A DNA stretch of 64,000 nucleotides from contig NC_073643.1 in assembly GCF_029407905.1 (NCBI RefSeq), positions 41,946,501-42,010,500 on the forward strand. Reading direction: 5' to 3'. The position numbers and the translations under genes were made by a program. This stretch comes from Bubalus kerabau (lineage: Eukaryota; Chordata; Mammalia; Artiodactyla; Bovidae). Positions 20,476 to 32,330 of the stretch are shown here, one piece after another (position 1 is the stretch's first letter; every line of letters begins with the position of its first letter). Under the pieces are notes generated by a model. It searched no databases. It had not been told where the DNA came from and saw only the letters and a list, made by a program, of their open reading frames with translations.

Positions 20476-22859
20476 GACTATTACTGCCTATATTGAGGCA
20501 GTAATAAAAATTTGTATTTTTATACAGCCACAGCTTTTATGTATTTCAAACTCACTTTTATCCTATGCACTCCCGTCTAGCTTTTATGTACTAAGCGTAA
20601 GTGTGTGTGGAGTACTCTTGTGCTGGTGTGCCTCTTTTTAGCTTAGGTTTTCTTTATTTTGCCCATTTTTTTTTTTTAAAGGGGCAAGAGGAACTTAACA
20701 TTTATCGTTTTCCAATCATCTGTTTTTATATTTTCTCCAATTCCTGTGCACAATGGTAATGGAAAGTGACTGATGATCAAATGATTTTCTTTCATGTTTG
20801 CCTTGCTTGGAGGTATACAGTGAATTCAGAATTGCTGAATCTGTAGGGAAATAGTAGGAAAGCGGGTCTGACAATGTTATACTAAAGCTCTTAGATCTTA
20901 GTTTAGGAAGTCTAGCATAGAGCAGCAGGACTCAAAAGGAACATGATACTTGGAGTTATAGGAAGTGGCAGAAACAGGATCTTTTTTTTACAAAGGAAGA
21001 ATCTTTCCTTGGACATACTTTGCTAGAAGAAATTTCTTCCTTGTCTGACTTCCTGTAGCATTTCTTTGTGCATTTCTTATGGCTTGCATTGCTTCTTATA
21101 CTGTATTTTTATTTTTCTAGTTACTATCTCTCATACTAAATTGTGTGTTTCCTTTTTTTTAGGACTGGAGTGTTGTTTAATGTGCTTTGGCAATCTCATG
21201 ACACCTTTTCATAGAGCTGGAAAGTAGTGATTAACAAATATACACGTTTCTGGTATTTCTAGAGACTTACACTTTCTCCTTTATGCAATACTGTTTCATT
21301 TGAATATTTTACAGTAAGAAGGAATTACCATGCAATCAGAAAGAATAAAAGTAAAGATATAAACTTTTTCTGAATGATTAAATGGATAAGTGAATGATTA
21401 AGAATTCAAAGCTGCTAAGGAAATTCGGAAGCAAGGTATCATTTACCGAACATCTAAAGCACTGGTTTTCCAAGAAGTATGACATTTTTCATACTTATTA
21501 CCCTGATTGCTTTTGCAGCATTTTGATGAAATGGAAGGGCATGTAGTAGCTCAGATATCCAAGGTTCAATTCTTTCCCCTCCTGATTCTATGCAGGTTCT
21601 CTAAGCTTCAAAGATTTTGCTCTTGCCTTTTTTTTTTTTTTTGGTCCAGGTGTTCACAAATGATTTTAAGGCAGCAGAAAGATTATTAATCACATTGACC
21701 CCTATGTTGTGAAAAAGTGAATTTAGCATTTTTTGTGGGCTCCATCTTCAGAGTGTAGCCAGTTCATTGGGGGAATCCGGCTCATTGATTCCCAAGCTCA
21801 AACACACTCTGAAGTTCTCATTCATTTGAAGTCTTTCATCTCCATGCATTTAATCCCATCACCAAACAGTTGCATACTTATTATTTCAGGTTGTGTGAAA
21901 CCAGAACACAAACCAGGCTGGAAAAGACTATGCCTGTGTTTAGATGCTGCAAGTCACCTGATTTCCTCATTGTCGACAAACAAAATGATTTCATTATTGG
22001 CAGCCTCTTATTTAAGGATCACATGGTTTGAATGTTTGTCTCTATGTTTGCATCTTAGATCGGGACTGCTGTGTTATAGATGAAGACACAGAACACTTCT
22101 AGAAAATACAAAGGCAGCAGGTGCTATCCAAGATCAATACTTTGATTGTACGATGTCATCATCTTTTTAGATTCAAGGATGTTGTTTATTCACAGTTATT
22201 GAAGACAGTGAGGCTCTAAGAGAATTGCAGATCAGTTTGTGTGAGATGACATATACAATCCAGCAGGGCCTCACTTGACCTCCTTACATTTGCACCATTG
22301 AATTTATGTAGGTCACAGTTATTGGAGCTAGGCATTTTTCCTATGTGAGAATAGATTTCAGGTAGGAAGCTTGTACAGAGCCCATACTTATGTATGCCGG
22401 GAAACCTTTTGAATGACTTTCGAGTTAAGCATTGGAGAGGAGGAAAAACAGGTAGTAGATAACCTTGAATCTCCCAGAATAAACATTGACAATTAAAAAA
22501 GATATATATATATATATACACATATAAAACTTTTTTTTTTCATAAGGTAAGTTTCCCTTTTTGAGAGCCTGCAGAGTTTATTATTGTTTTCAATCTTAAA
22601 ATGTCAGTTAAAATCCCAGTAGTGCAGGGCTTGAAATCAACAAACTAAAGGAGTCACCAATGATGACTGCTGCTGGTTTGGGATCATCAGTTCTTTGGCT
22701 CATAAAGAGAACACCCAGCTAGGACAGGCCCACTTACTGCACTGTGAGTGGGACAGCCTCTTGAGGCACGCATAGCTTACAGAATAATGGGAAGCGTATT
22801 TCAGCTCTAGAGAAGCCATCATCTGTAAGTAATTGCAGTTTAGAGTGAGAAAAAATTAG
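20476..22859. other. Unique AT-rich DNA
   Basis: The longest stretch in the first half without a recognised element. It contains T runs (about 20666-20677 and 21629-21642) and the TA microsatellite listed next. The 116-codon frame 21733-22083 has no recognisable domain, and its base use matches the surroundings, so I do not call a gene. Confidence 0.5.
22502..22528. repeat. (AT)n microsatellite
   Basis: Alternating AT with two interruptions near the end, in an AT-rich region. Confidence 0.9.
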
Positions 22860-23075
22860 GGAAGTATGCTTACCTTTATTGAATCCCAACTCTCTGCTTT
22901 GAATTGTGTTAAATTACATAAGTTAACCCTCCTGGTGAATTTAAGAGATATTTACTTTTATCTTTCAGTGTGATTGAGGAAATAGAGGATTGAAGATGTT
23001 GTGATATGCCTAGCAAGTAACTGACAGAACCAGAGTTAGAACCATGACTGTTTCAGTTCAAAATTGCAGATTTTT
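22860..23075 (-). mobile_element. MIR SINE, diverged
   Basis: Reverse MIR: gtgattgaggaaatagagga, caagtaactgacagaaccag, agttagaaccatgactgttt. Confidence 0.65.
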
Positions 23076-23264
23076 TCATTTATTCTCTGGCCTCACACTG
23101 TCCTCTGTGAATCTTAAGTTTAACAAATAGGTCTTAGACAGTTTCTATTTTTCAGTGGGGTTTATTCCCTTTTCTTTTCTAATTATTGTCTTTTTTTTTG
23201 TCCATTATTTCTTTGCATTAAAAATTTTTGTTTACTGATTTTTCTTACCAGATTAAAAAAATTA

Positions 23265-23350
23265 ATGATGTGAGTCTTTGTGAATCCTTAATTTCTAGTA
23301 TAGCATCTTGTCCATAGGAAGTATTCACTAAATACTTGAATAAGTGAATT
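23265..23350 (-). mobile_element. Old LINE 3' end (L2-type)
   Basis: ataggaagtattcactaaat then acttgaataagtgaa is the terminal L2-type phrase in reverse. Confidence 0.5.
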
Positions 23351-23491
23351 AAAAATACAGGGGACGTCCCCAGCAGTTCAGTGGTTGGCACTCCAAGCTT
23401 CCACTGCAGGTGCATGGGTTTGATCCCTGGTCAGGGAACTAGGATCTCCCATGCTATGTAGTGTGGGCAGCAACAACAACAAAAAATATAG
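23351..23491 (+). mobile_element. Short CHR-type SINE with TSD
   Basis: The SINE at 23361-23481 is the short form: a tRNA-Glu-like head then ccctggtcagggaactagga. A 10 bp TSD with one mismatch (aaaaatacag; aaaaatatag) flanks it. Confidence 0.85.
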
Positions 23492-23631
23492 TACATGGTC
23501 ATACAACTTTGATGTGTCATTTCTTATACATATTTTTAATATTTCTTATTACCAAAGCATTTTTTAAAACCAACCAATCATAGGCATTTAGAATACCTTC
23601 TATGTGTAGAGCTAAGTGGAAAATATAAAGA

Positions 23632-23933
23632 GATTTAAAAAAAGTTATTTTATTGACATATAGTTGATTTACAATGTCATGTTAGTTTCAAGTGTATAGC
23701 ACAGTGATTCAGTTATACATATGTATGTCTTTTTAGTATATAATTTTTGAAAATATTTCTAATTGGTGGATAATTGCTTTACAATGTTGTATTGGTTTCT
23801 GTCATACAGCAATGTGAATCAGCCATAAGTATACATATGTCCCCTCCCTTTTGAACCTCCCTCCCACCCCATCCCACCCCTCTAGGTTGTTACAGAACAC
23901 CAGGTTAGGCTTCCTGTGTTACATAACAACTTC
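23632..23933 (-). mobile_element. L1 3' UTR fragments, two in tandem
   Basis: 23632-23725 and about 23750-23933 are both L1 3' UTR in reverse: attgacatatagttgattta, and then ttgctttacaatgttgtatt. They look like ends of two L1 subfamilies, the second the ruminant type with catatgtcccctccc. Confidence 0.75.
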
Positions 23934-24214
23934 CTGCTGCTGCTGCTGCTGCTAAGTCGCTTCAGTCGTGTCCGACTCTGTGCAACCCCATAGACTGCAG
24001 CCCACCAGGCTCCCCTGTCCCTGGGATTCTCCAGGCAAGAACACTGGAGTGGGTTGCCATTTCCTTCTCCAATGCATGAAAGTGAAAAGTGAAAGTGAAG
24101 TCACTCAGTCGTGCCCGACTCTTAGCGACCCCATGGACTGCAGCCTACCAGGCTCCTCCATCCATGGGATTTTCCAGGCAAGAGTACTGGAGTGGGGTGC
24201 CATTGCCTTCTCCG
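23934..24214 (+). mobile_element. Bov-A2 SINE
   Basis: (CTG)6 start and two Bov-A units. It abuts the L1 fragment; no clear TSD seen. Confidence 0.92.
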
Positions 24215-24285
24215 AGGTGTTCTTGAGAAAACTTAATATTTCATTATGGGAGACATAATTGTCCAGGGGCTCCATTTTCTACTTA

Positions 24286-24418
24286 GATTGTTAGGTTAAA
24301 TAGTCCTTTGACTATTGTGATTATTGCAAATATACCTTCCTGGCATGTTATTTGCCTATTAACCTTATATTTTCTTTGCTATTTAAAAGTTTGAGATGCC
24401 TATCTCACTTATACAGAT
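24286..24418 (+). repeat. 133 bp direct repeat, copy 1 (likely source)
   Basis: Matches 24671-24803 over 133 bp with two differences, both near the start. Sequence reads smoothly across both ends of this copy, so it is the likelier original. It is not a repeat family I recognise. Confidence 0.95.
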
Positions 24419-25056
24419 CTTTTATATAACATATTCCTTCTGGGAATTTAACTGTGTCCTGACTCACAGTTAGGTGGCAGAACAAAATATGCATGGCCTT
24501 GGCAGTGTCTAGTCTTCTGCCCAGCATGCAACTACTCCTTACCACTCTACCACTGCTTTGGGGCTAAGCTCCCAGCACCTCTCACTTGGATTATAGAGAT
24601 AAACTCCTATCTGGTCTTTCTGGTTCTTGCTTTCCTTTTTTTCCGCTGAATCTCAACACAGAAGTCAGGTGATTCTTAGGTTAAATAGTCCTTTGCCTAT
24701 TGTGATTATTGCAAATATACCTTCCTGGCATGTTATTTGCCTATTAACCTTATATTTTCTTTGCTATTTAAAAGTTTGAGATGCCTATCTCACTTATACA
24801 GATAAAGTCAGATAAAATCTTCTCTTCCAGAGAAGAAACTATAGTCATAACAGTTGCCCACACTGTTGTACCCCATCACCTGCCCCTACCCTGGGAGTTC
24901 TCTTGCCTCATCTCCTCCTACTTTCCCCCTGATCACTCATCCAGGCTCTTTGCTGTTCTTCCAGCCTTTCAAGGATGCTTTGCCTGTGTGCCTTCAGCCC
25001 TATGCCATATTCCCAGGTACTTGTAGTATAGAACTTGCTTCTTTACCTTCTTGAGA
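24419..25056 (-). mobile_element. Old LINE 3' region interrupted by copy 2
   Basis: cttggattatagagataaac, ctcaacacagaagtcaggtg, then after the repeat taaagtcagataaaatctt, cttgcctcatctcctcctac and tcttccagcctttcaaggat follow the order of an L2-type 3' region in reverse. This indicates copy 2 was inserted into it. Boundaries are approximate. Confidence 0.55.
24671..24803 (+). repeat. 133 bp direct repeat, copy 2 (likely inserted)
   Basis: 98% identical to copy 1 and 385 bp downstream. It interrupts an old LINE, shares only the tetramer GATT at its left edge with copy 1's left flank, and has neither a poly-A tail nor a TSD. Confidence 0.95.
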
Positions 25057-25490
25057 TTTTTAAAAATATATTTTTATTGAAGTAGCTATGCAGTATTATA
25101 TACATTACAGATATATAATAGTATGATTCTCATTTTTTTCTAGTTACTTTTCATTTATAATTATTTTAAAATATTGGTTATATTCCCTGTGTTGTACAAT
25201 ATATCCCATGGTTTATTTTATACCTCATAGTTTGTACCTCTTATTCCCTACTCCTGTATTGCCCCTCCCCTCTCCCCAGGAGTAACCACTAGAATATTCT
25301 CTATATATCTGTCTGCTTCTTTTTTGTTATATTCACTAGTTTGTTGTATTTTTAGATTCCACATATAAATGATGTCATACAGTATTTGCCTTTCTGTCTG
25401 ATTTATCTCACTCAGCATGATGCCCTCCAAGTCCATTCATGTTGCTGCAAATGGCTAAATTTCATTCTTTTTTGTGGCTGTTATTCATGT
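25057..25490 (-). mobile_element. L1 3' end fragment
   Basis: Reverse L1 3' UTR to ORF2 end: atatatttttattgaagtag, cctcccctctccccaggagt, ttctgtctgatttatctcac, catgttgctgcaaatggc. A short ACAC run follows. Confidence 0.82.
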
Positions 25491-25589
25491 GTGCGTGCAC
25501 ACACACACACATCACTTCACATATTCTTCATCCATTCATCTGTTGATGAACATGTGGCCTATCTTTACTTATATGACTCCTTCAACACT

Positions 25590-25890
25590 TACTCTGACCA
25601 CTTCATTCAAGTTTCAGCCTCCCTCACTCCCTACCTCAGGATTGCCCCATCCCCTTTCTCAATTCTGTCTTCTTCTACATTACTCATCACCACCTAAAAT
25701 GCAGCCTTTTTTCCTAGTTTATTTTGTTTTACTGCCTATCTCCCCCTACTAGAAAAAAGATCCAGAAGGCATAAAGACAAGTTCTTTGTTTTAGTTATTG
25801 ATTTCTGTCTTACTCACATTGGCCTTCATATGTAGGATTGCGTCTGACCAAAGTAGATGCTTGATAAATATTTGGCTGAAGAATATATGA
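25590..25890 (-). mobile_element. Old LINE 3' end (L2-type)
   Basis: cttcaacacttactctgacc through gtagatgcttgataaatatt to the end, in reverse orientation. Confidence 0.55.
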
Positions 25891-25949
25891 AAATGTAACT
25901 ATGAGACTCTTATGTGTCATAGATGCTGCATTCTGCTCTCTGACCATTA

Positions 25950-26230
25950 CAAACTTTAATAATTTATTCATTTATAAAGTACTTATTGAGCACTTACTGT
26001 AAGCTAAGCTGAAATGTTATGCTGTGAAGATACAGTGGTCCTCCTGGAGCTTACTGTTTTGTTGGAGAGACTGACATTAAACATAAATAAATGTTTAATT
26101 ATGCAGTGCTACACTACATAAGGGAAGCTCAGAGAATATTCTGGGGTTGGGAGCTTGGTAGGTTTCCTGAGGAACATCTGTCTAGCTCTGATTTGTGAGC
26201 TTAGCTGTGAGCAGAGGGTGGAGGTTGGGC
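25950..26230 (+). mobile_element. Old L1ME-type 3' end
   Basis: agtacttattgagcacttac, gatacagtggtcctcctgga and aagggaagctcagagaata match the L1ME 3' region. Confidence 0.6.
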
Positions 26231-26285
26231 TGCCAAGCTGCTATTTTCATGGGCCCACAGAGACTTCTATACAGATTGCTTAAGT

Positions 26286-26471
26286 CACTGGTTTTCAAGC
26301 TTGAGTGGCATCAGAATCATCTGGTAGGCTTGTTAAAACACAGATATGGACCTCCTCTCTAGAATTTCTGGTTCAGTAGCTCTGGGGTAGGGCCTGAACA
26401 TTTGCTTTTCTGACAAGTTCTCCAGTGATGCTACTGCTAACGTTCTAGGGGTCATCTTTTGAGAACAACTG
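26286..26471 (-). mobile_element. MER5A (hAT-Charlie MITE)
   Basis: 186 bp with complementary ends (cactggttttcaag ... ttttgagaacaactg). The body has gcatcagaatcatctggtag and gttttctgacaagt-type segments of MER5A in reverse. The 8 bp TSD is no longer clear, as expected for an element older than the eutherian radiation. Confidence 0.8.
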
Positions 26472-27079
26472 GGTTATAGGATGAGTCTGGCATGTCTTTA
26501 TCCAAAATGGAGAGGCTTATTCTGAGGCTAGGTCCAGGAAGATTTCTGATCTTGGAGAAGGGGCATCTGCAAGGAACTTTGCAGACAATTAGTAGTTGCT
26601 GAAAATCACAGGGTAGGCATGGAAGGAACTGGAGATAATGACTTATTATTTTTTTCTGGACACATTCACAGACTTGAAATCTTGATCTAATCACTACTCT
26701 TGTTTTCCTCTTGAGAAGCAAAATACATTTGGCCTGAAATGTTAAAATTTTTGCTCCTTTTGAGTCAAACATAATTGAGTTTGAATTTTAGCTCTGCCAC
26801 TTACTCATTGTGGAACTGCAGCAAATGGATAGATGGGGTGAACAGGAAGTGGTGGGGGAGGGCAGTAGTCTGGCCTCTGAGCCTATTCTGCAGAAATAGC
26901 ATCTTTTTAACAAGTTTTAAAGGTGGTGAAATTTTGGTTGCTAACACCATGTCTGGAAATAAGAAGTTGCAGCATGAAAGCAAGTGACTGATGCCTTCAA
27001 CCAACATGGACTTCTCCCCTGCCTTTTCCCACTGAGGATAAGACTAAGCTCTAGACCTTGGTCATTTACTTAAAATTGT
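26472..27079. other. Mostly unique DNA with a MIR start at 26770-26835
   Basis: attgagtttgaattttagct followed by ctgccacttactcattgtgg is the 5' half of MIR in sense. Nothing else recognised. Confidence 0.45.
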
Positions 27080-27183
27080 GAGCGGTAACTCTCTCTAGTT
27101 ACTTGATCTGTAAAATGAGATTAGTAATACTTGCTTTATAGTAGTGTGGATACTGGAGAAGATTATGTATGTTGAGGCTTATT
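27080..27183 (+). mobile_element. MIR SINE fragment, cut by Bov-tA
   Basis: cttgatctgtaaaatgagat and agtaatacttgctttatagt match MIR in sense. Confidence 0.65.
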
Positions 27184-27423
27184 GTGTTGCTTGCATTGTG
27201 CTAAGTCACTTCAGTCGTGTCTGACTCTTTGTGATCCTATGGACCGTAGCTGCCAGACTCCTCTGTCCATGGCAGGAATACCAGAGTGGGTTGCCATTTC
27301 CTTTTCCAGGGGATCTTTCAGACCCGACCCAGGGATTGAACCCTCATCTCTTATGTCTTATGCAGTGAGAGCCAAGTTCTTTATCAGTGTTCTTTAACAC
27401 TGCCCCCTGGGAAGTGTTGCTTG
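27184..27423 (-). mobile_element. Bov-tA SINE with TSD
   Basis: The SINE is 27194-27413. A perfect 10 bp TSD gtgttgcttg flanks it (27184-27193, 27414-27423). Confidence 0.92.
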
Positions 27424-28914
27424 ATATTCCATAAATATTAAATATTGCTGTTATTATCTTTAAAATGCCCTTCAAAGATAACACCTCCTCCTGTTCCTCC
27501 CCGCTCTTTCCCACCCCACCACCTAAGTGCAAGCTGCTGTACCATTCTCACTATATGCAACTCTGGTCTAAAGCTAGATAGTTTTGAACAGTTAAACCTG
27601 ATTTTTTCTTTGTTCACTTCTTAAATAAAAGGTAGGTGTTTGCCAAAAGGAGTTTTTATAAAACTTTGGAAAATAGTACCTGTTTGAAGTTACTATTAGA
27701 GTGAAGTGGTTTGCTTTTTATTATTTTTGAGGCATTTGCTTCTGGGTTCCTCCTACATACTTGGAAATTTACAGGTAATCTATTAGGTTATTCAGGAACT
27801 TTTTATGGATGATGATTGTGTATTTATAAGAGAACTCAAATTAAAAACAATTTTTTTCTTGATCCTTCCTTTTACTTCATTTTTGACTAAAATAATTTTG
27901 GAAATCTATTGTTTTCAAGCATTTGTATGCCTAACATGAGGTAGTTTTAGCTTCCTTTTCTTATAGCAAAAATATTTTGATTGAATAGGTTAAAATATCA
28001 AGTTATTCATATACTCAATAATTTTTTGCTTTTTGTTCAGTAAAAATATGCCAATTTAAATAATACTTCTTAAATTCATGTGATTTATTATTCTAGTGTA
28101 TAAACCAGTCTTCTATGAATCATGTTTTTTTTTTTTTTCCTCCCATTTTTGATGCTTCTAAGGGAAAAAAACCTTTCTTTGGGACTACATTAACCTCACA
28201 CTGTATTTATATTAAACAATACTCTTTGGAGAAAAAGAGGTTTGATATACTTAGTGAATTATGTACCCTCCTAGAGGCACTGCAGACTGTTAATGCTCAG
28301 TGGAACCCAGCAGTTGTAACTGATGAAACATCAGCATGTAGGCTATAAAATAAAAAAGAAGTAATTGGGGACATGTTGGGAGCTGGCAAATGGAAAACAC
28401 TAGCAGATGTAGAGCTGAAAAGAGAAAAGAAAGTTTTAAAAAATCACATTTACTAGAAGAGGAAGTGCACAGATGGATGATAGAAGTTAACATTTCATTC
28501 AGATAGGAAATGGATTAGAAATTATCTTTCCATTTCCAGTACTTAAATAATACTTGAACTCTGATAATTTGCCGTATAAAAGCTGCTTTGACATCCACCA
28601 TATATACCTGAAAAGGATATTTGTCAGTGAGGTTTTCATCCCTTAAAGCACAGTTTAGGCATTGTTGAAATCCACTTGTACCTATTTGTCAGAGCTGACT
28701 GTATGCATCTCTTTTCACCTTCCTGTGGTGATATCAGACGTGGTGAATGTGTTTACACCGTGGAAATCGGCAAACACTACAATATGAGCATCTCCCTATC
28801 CCCCAGCAGTTGGTAAATATTTACCACAATGTTATCATATATGTGCATTAACTGCCCTCTGTTAAATGAAGGATGGTGGGGTTTGAAGAGAGATGGAACA
28901 TTGAAAGAAAGCCT
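27424..28914. other. Unique AT-rich DNA
   Basis: About 1.5 kb without a recognised repeat. A T run sits at about 28123-28138. A 16 bp perfect palindrome TGGTAAATATTTACCA is at 28811-28826. Confidence 0.5.
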
Positions 28915-29072
28915 CTCTGCCCTGGCTGTGTGTGCATGCTAAGTCATTTCCGTCGTCTGTGACCACTCTGTGACCACATGGACTATAGCCCACTAGGCTC
29001 TTCTGTCCATGGGACTCTTCAGACAAGAAGACTGGAGTGGGTTGCCATGCCCTCCTCCAGGCTCTGCCCTGG
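28915..29072 (-). mobile_element. 5'-truncated Bov-A SINE with TSD
   Basis: Only the Bov-A body (28926-29061) is present; the tRNA head is missing. A perfect 11 bp TSD ctctgccctgg flanks it (28915-28925, 29062-29072), so the truncation happened at insertion. Confidence 0.92.
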
Positions 29073-29989
29073 TTAGCTTGATGGACAGTCCTAGACACAG
29101 GGAATTTTGACCTTTTACTGCTGAACTCAGACACGTAGGCCAGTGTTATGCCAGTGGGTTTCAAATATACAGTTGTGATCTCAAAACACATTTTGTTCCA
29201 GCAGTCACCCAAACCCAGGCTTGATATGTCTGTGCGCTATGTTGTTTGTTGTGTGGAAGAGAGTATAATTTATCTCTCTTCACTGGTATGATTCTAATTT
29301 TTCACCCCCTGCCTTCCTAACTTTTCTGTTCTGTCCATGTAGTTATCCATGCTCTGAATTGTGAACCTGTCAGGAATGGGCTGGGGGCTCAAGGAACTAG
29401 GTCCTAGTGGTACTACATTATTCACATTTTTTTTTTTTTCTTTTACTTGGCTGAAGAGTATCCATCTTCTACCATTAAGGGAGGAAGCATAATGTGAGGG
29501 ATGGGGCAGGAAAAAGAAGCAGGTGCTTCCTGTTTTTTCCAATATATTTTGGTCATCCTCTTAACAAGTTTCATATTAACATCTTACCAGTTTAAAAAAT
29601 GTTGAAAAAAATGCCACTTTTGAAGAATGAATCTTGAAAACCAATTAGCAGTTGGTATTTCCAGAAACATCTCTGGAAACGAGAAAGGTCTCCTGACATT
29701 TTAGGTAGAATTGGCTTGCTGAGAAAGCCAAGGGAGTATGTATTTCCTTTCCTGTGATTCCTGATTTGTTGTGAATGAACAATTTTCTGTAACCTTTTAA
29801 GATCAAGACTCCAAGTTCAAATATGCTAATGTTTACTCCTTTGGAGGACTTAATCTATATATTGCCTCTCTATAGCGACCATCTAATATAAACAGACTTC
29901 TGGAAGCCACATACCCAAGATGTGTCTAAATATAATAATGTTTATTAGCTGTCTCCTATATAAGAGATACCATTATTAAGGGTTTTACA
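29073..29989. other. Unique DNA
   Basis: A T run at about 29428-29439; otherwise nothing recognised. Confidence 0.5.
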
Positions 29990-30185
29990 GAATAACCCAT
30001 AATAATCTCATTTAATCCGTGTAACAGCCCATTGAACTTGATATTATTTTCAACCCTATTTCTACCTGGTGAACTGATGTGACATGCTCTGTGTGATAAA
30101 GCCATCTATTTCACCCTGGTAACAGAGCAGAGAATCGAACCCAGATCATTTGAGTTCAGAGATTATGCTCTTAGCTACTATACAT
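29990..30185 (-). mobile_element. MIR SINE, diverged
   Basis: aatctcatttaatccgtgta, agagcagagaatcgaaccca and tatgctcttagctactatac are MIR landmarks in reverse. Confidence 0.75.
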
Positions 30186-31173
30186 AACTAGCTCTTGTAT
30201 CTAAGGGGCCTTGTAAGAAATCGACCTTGCTTTGCTGCTTCTCACTGGGAAGTTTTGTGTAATTTTCACAGGCATCTGTGTTTGTGGCAGAACTCTGAAG
30301 ATGTTTGTACCAGAAAACTGTTTGTGTTCTCACAGCCCAGTGCAGTGAGAAGCCGGAGAAGGAGGTGCTGAAGTTTGAAGAGGGAAAGAGTGGAGGCTGA
30401 GGCACATTCAATAGCCTGGAGATTTTGAAAAACAAATGGAGGGACTTGTTAAGTAGAAGATTATTTTATTGTTTCCATTGATTTTCATTTGTCTAACACA
30501 TAGAACCCATGTGTGTCTTTCTTTAGCTATATACAGGAGTAGAATAACCAGTCAAAAATTGAGTAGTAATTCAAGTCCAAGGCTCTTTGAATTCAAAGTC
30601 TATATTTGTAATCATTGTGCTTCAAGTTAAAAAAAAAGAGCAAAGTATTAAGCCTCGTCAGAAAATCTCTGTGGCATTGTAGGCACAAATAAAGAAATTA
30701 TTTTGGGAAATGGGTGCTGTTCTTGGTAAGAACAACAGCAATTATAATGAACAGTATTTGTGCACATTTCACTCTGTACCCAGTCATTGCCCTTCCTAGA
30801 AGTCCACTGGACTGTGGATAGTATTTTTAAGAAGCTGGACTCTCATGAGTGACCTGGCTGGTCATCCATGGACACTGCTGAAGTGAGGAAAGCCCACTGA
30901 GAGAGAAGATTGTAGGTTGAATCATTGTAGTGGGGATAGGTGAATTACAGCCAACAACTGACTAAAGATAAAAGCAGATATAGTTTGGGGCTGGTAGTTT
31001 CAGTGACCTCTAAGAGCTATCTCACTTTTCCCTGTCAAACTGAAATGAAAATGCCCAAAATAGGAATTTTTTTTTTCAGTGTTCACCGTCTATTGGGCTG
31101 GTTCTCAAATAGTGAAATTTGAATGCCTTGGTACCATTGATGGGTCCAATGGGACTAGGATCGTATTTACCAT
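30186..31173. other. Unique DNA
   Basis: No gene or repeat recognised across nearly 1 kb. Confidence 0.5.
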
Positions 31174-31352
31174 AAAGCTTAGCTGGTGGCTCAGTGGTAG
31201 AGAATCTGCCTGCTAATGCAGGAGATGCAAGAGACGTGGGTTCAATCCCTGGGTCGGGAAGATCCCCTGGAGAAGTAAATGGCATCTGACTCGAGGGTCC
31301 TTGGGGTTGCAAAGAGTCAGACACGACTTAGCAACCAAACAACAACAAAGCT
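31174..31352 (+). mobile_element. Bov-tA SINE with internal deletion
   Basis: The SINE at 31180-31346 has a head and B box but jumps from taaatggcatctgactcgag to the 3' part of the body, losing the central segment. The 6-mer aaagct occurs at both flanks. Confidence 0.88.
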
Positions 31353-31559
31353 GGAGCTAGAACCCACATCCACGATCCTATATATGGAAGAGGATATGTG
31401 TACTGTGAAAAGTGATATATTTAAAATGTAGACAGAAGCCACTTGGTATGCCAGAAACTTGTCTCTCTTGGCCTTGATTCTGGAAGGAGGGTGACTTATA
31501 GATGACCTGTGTTTAAATTCTGGTCCCTAGAGTCAGAGTCATCTTTCCTTCCTTAGATG

Positions 31560-31900
31560 CAGCTTCAGAAAGATCCTCCGGTAAACATGACCCTTCTTAC
31601 TGTGCTCACATGTGAAACTGTAGGGAGTGTCCACTAAGGCCAACTCGCCTGGGAATCTTCAGGAAATAGAAATAACCAGGGGAAAATGAACAGTAATTAC
31701 CTGGCATTAAGTTGAAACCTTTTGTGTGAAAGGCATGTGAAGATAGGCCCTTCAGCGACTTAATGAGCCTCATCACAGGCCTTCAGCTTTTCCGAATAAA
31801 TCTGGAGGTAATAAAATGTTGGACCTTGCTTTCGAACCAATTTATACTACAACATCATTTTAAAAGACCTTTGGAGCAAGTGACTGAAAGTTTTTCGTGC
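31560..31900. promoter_or_regulatory. Candidate conserved non-coding element
   Basis: Free of recognised repeats, with a balanced base mix and paired homeodomain-like sites (CAGTAATTACCTGG near 31691, then GGAGGTAATAAAATG near 31803). Function is inference. Confidence 0.25.
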
Positions 31901-32064
31901 CCCCCTCCCTGAAGATAGAATCAGTTTCTCCCTATTAATGAGAACCTAGAGTGATTTCAGAAGACAGCCAGTAAATAAAGATATTGAATGAAATGAAATA
32001 GAATCTGGTTTGTAAGAATGAACTCAAAGGAATGTTGTTTCGGGCTTGCCATTCATGGCTTATT

Positions 32065-32330
32065 TTGTTCATTCAGCAAATATTTTTTTTAGAATTTCTT
32101 GCTGGATGCCAGGCACTGAGCTAGGCACTGATGATATGACAAGGCACCTGGCAGATAAAGGGTTCATAGATAATTAGCAAGTGGGAAAACTAAAGAGGAA
32201 ACAATTAGAGCTTTTGAAAAGTTCTAGGAAGGAAATAACAGGAAACTGTACTGGGGGAGTACTGACTTACCCTAGCTCTGCCAGGGACACAAGCTTCGGG
32301 GCAGTGACATTTCACTGAGGCACTTGAGAA
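32065..32330 (+). mobile_element. Old L1ME-type 3' end
   Basis: gatgccaggcactgagctag, gcactgatgatatgacaagg and aaactaaagaggaaacaa match the L1ME consensus style. Confidence 0.6.

Noticed and set aside
21733..22083. 116-codon plus frame in unique DNA
   Set aside because: No recognisable domain, no splice or codon-use signal; length is within chance for a region of this size.
608..24214. Regularly recurring ~270 bp plus frames suggestive of a protein family
   Set aside because: They are Bov-A2 SINE copies at 608, 2342, 11971 and 23934 that share the same open frame by descent.
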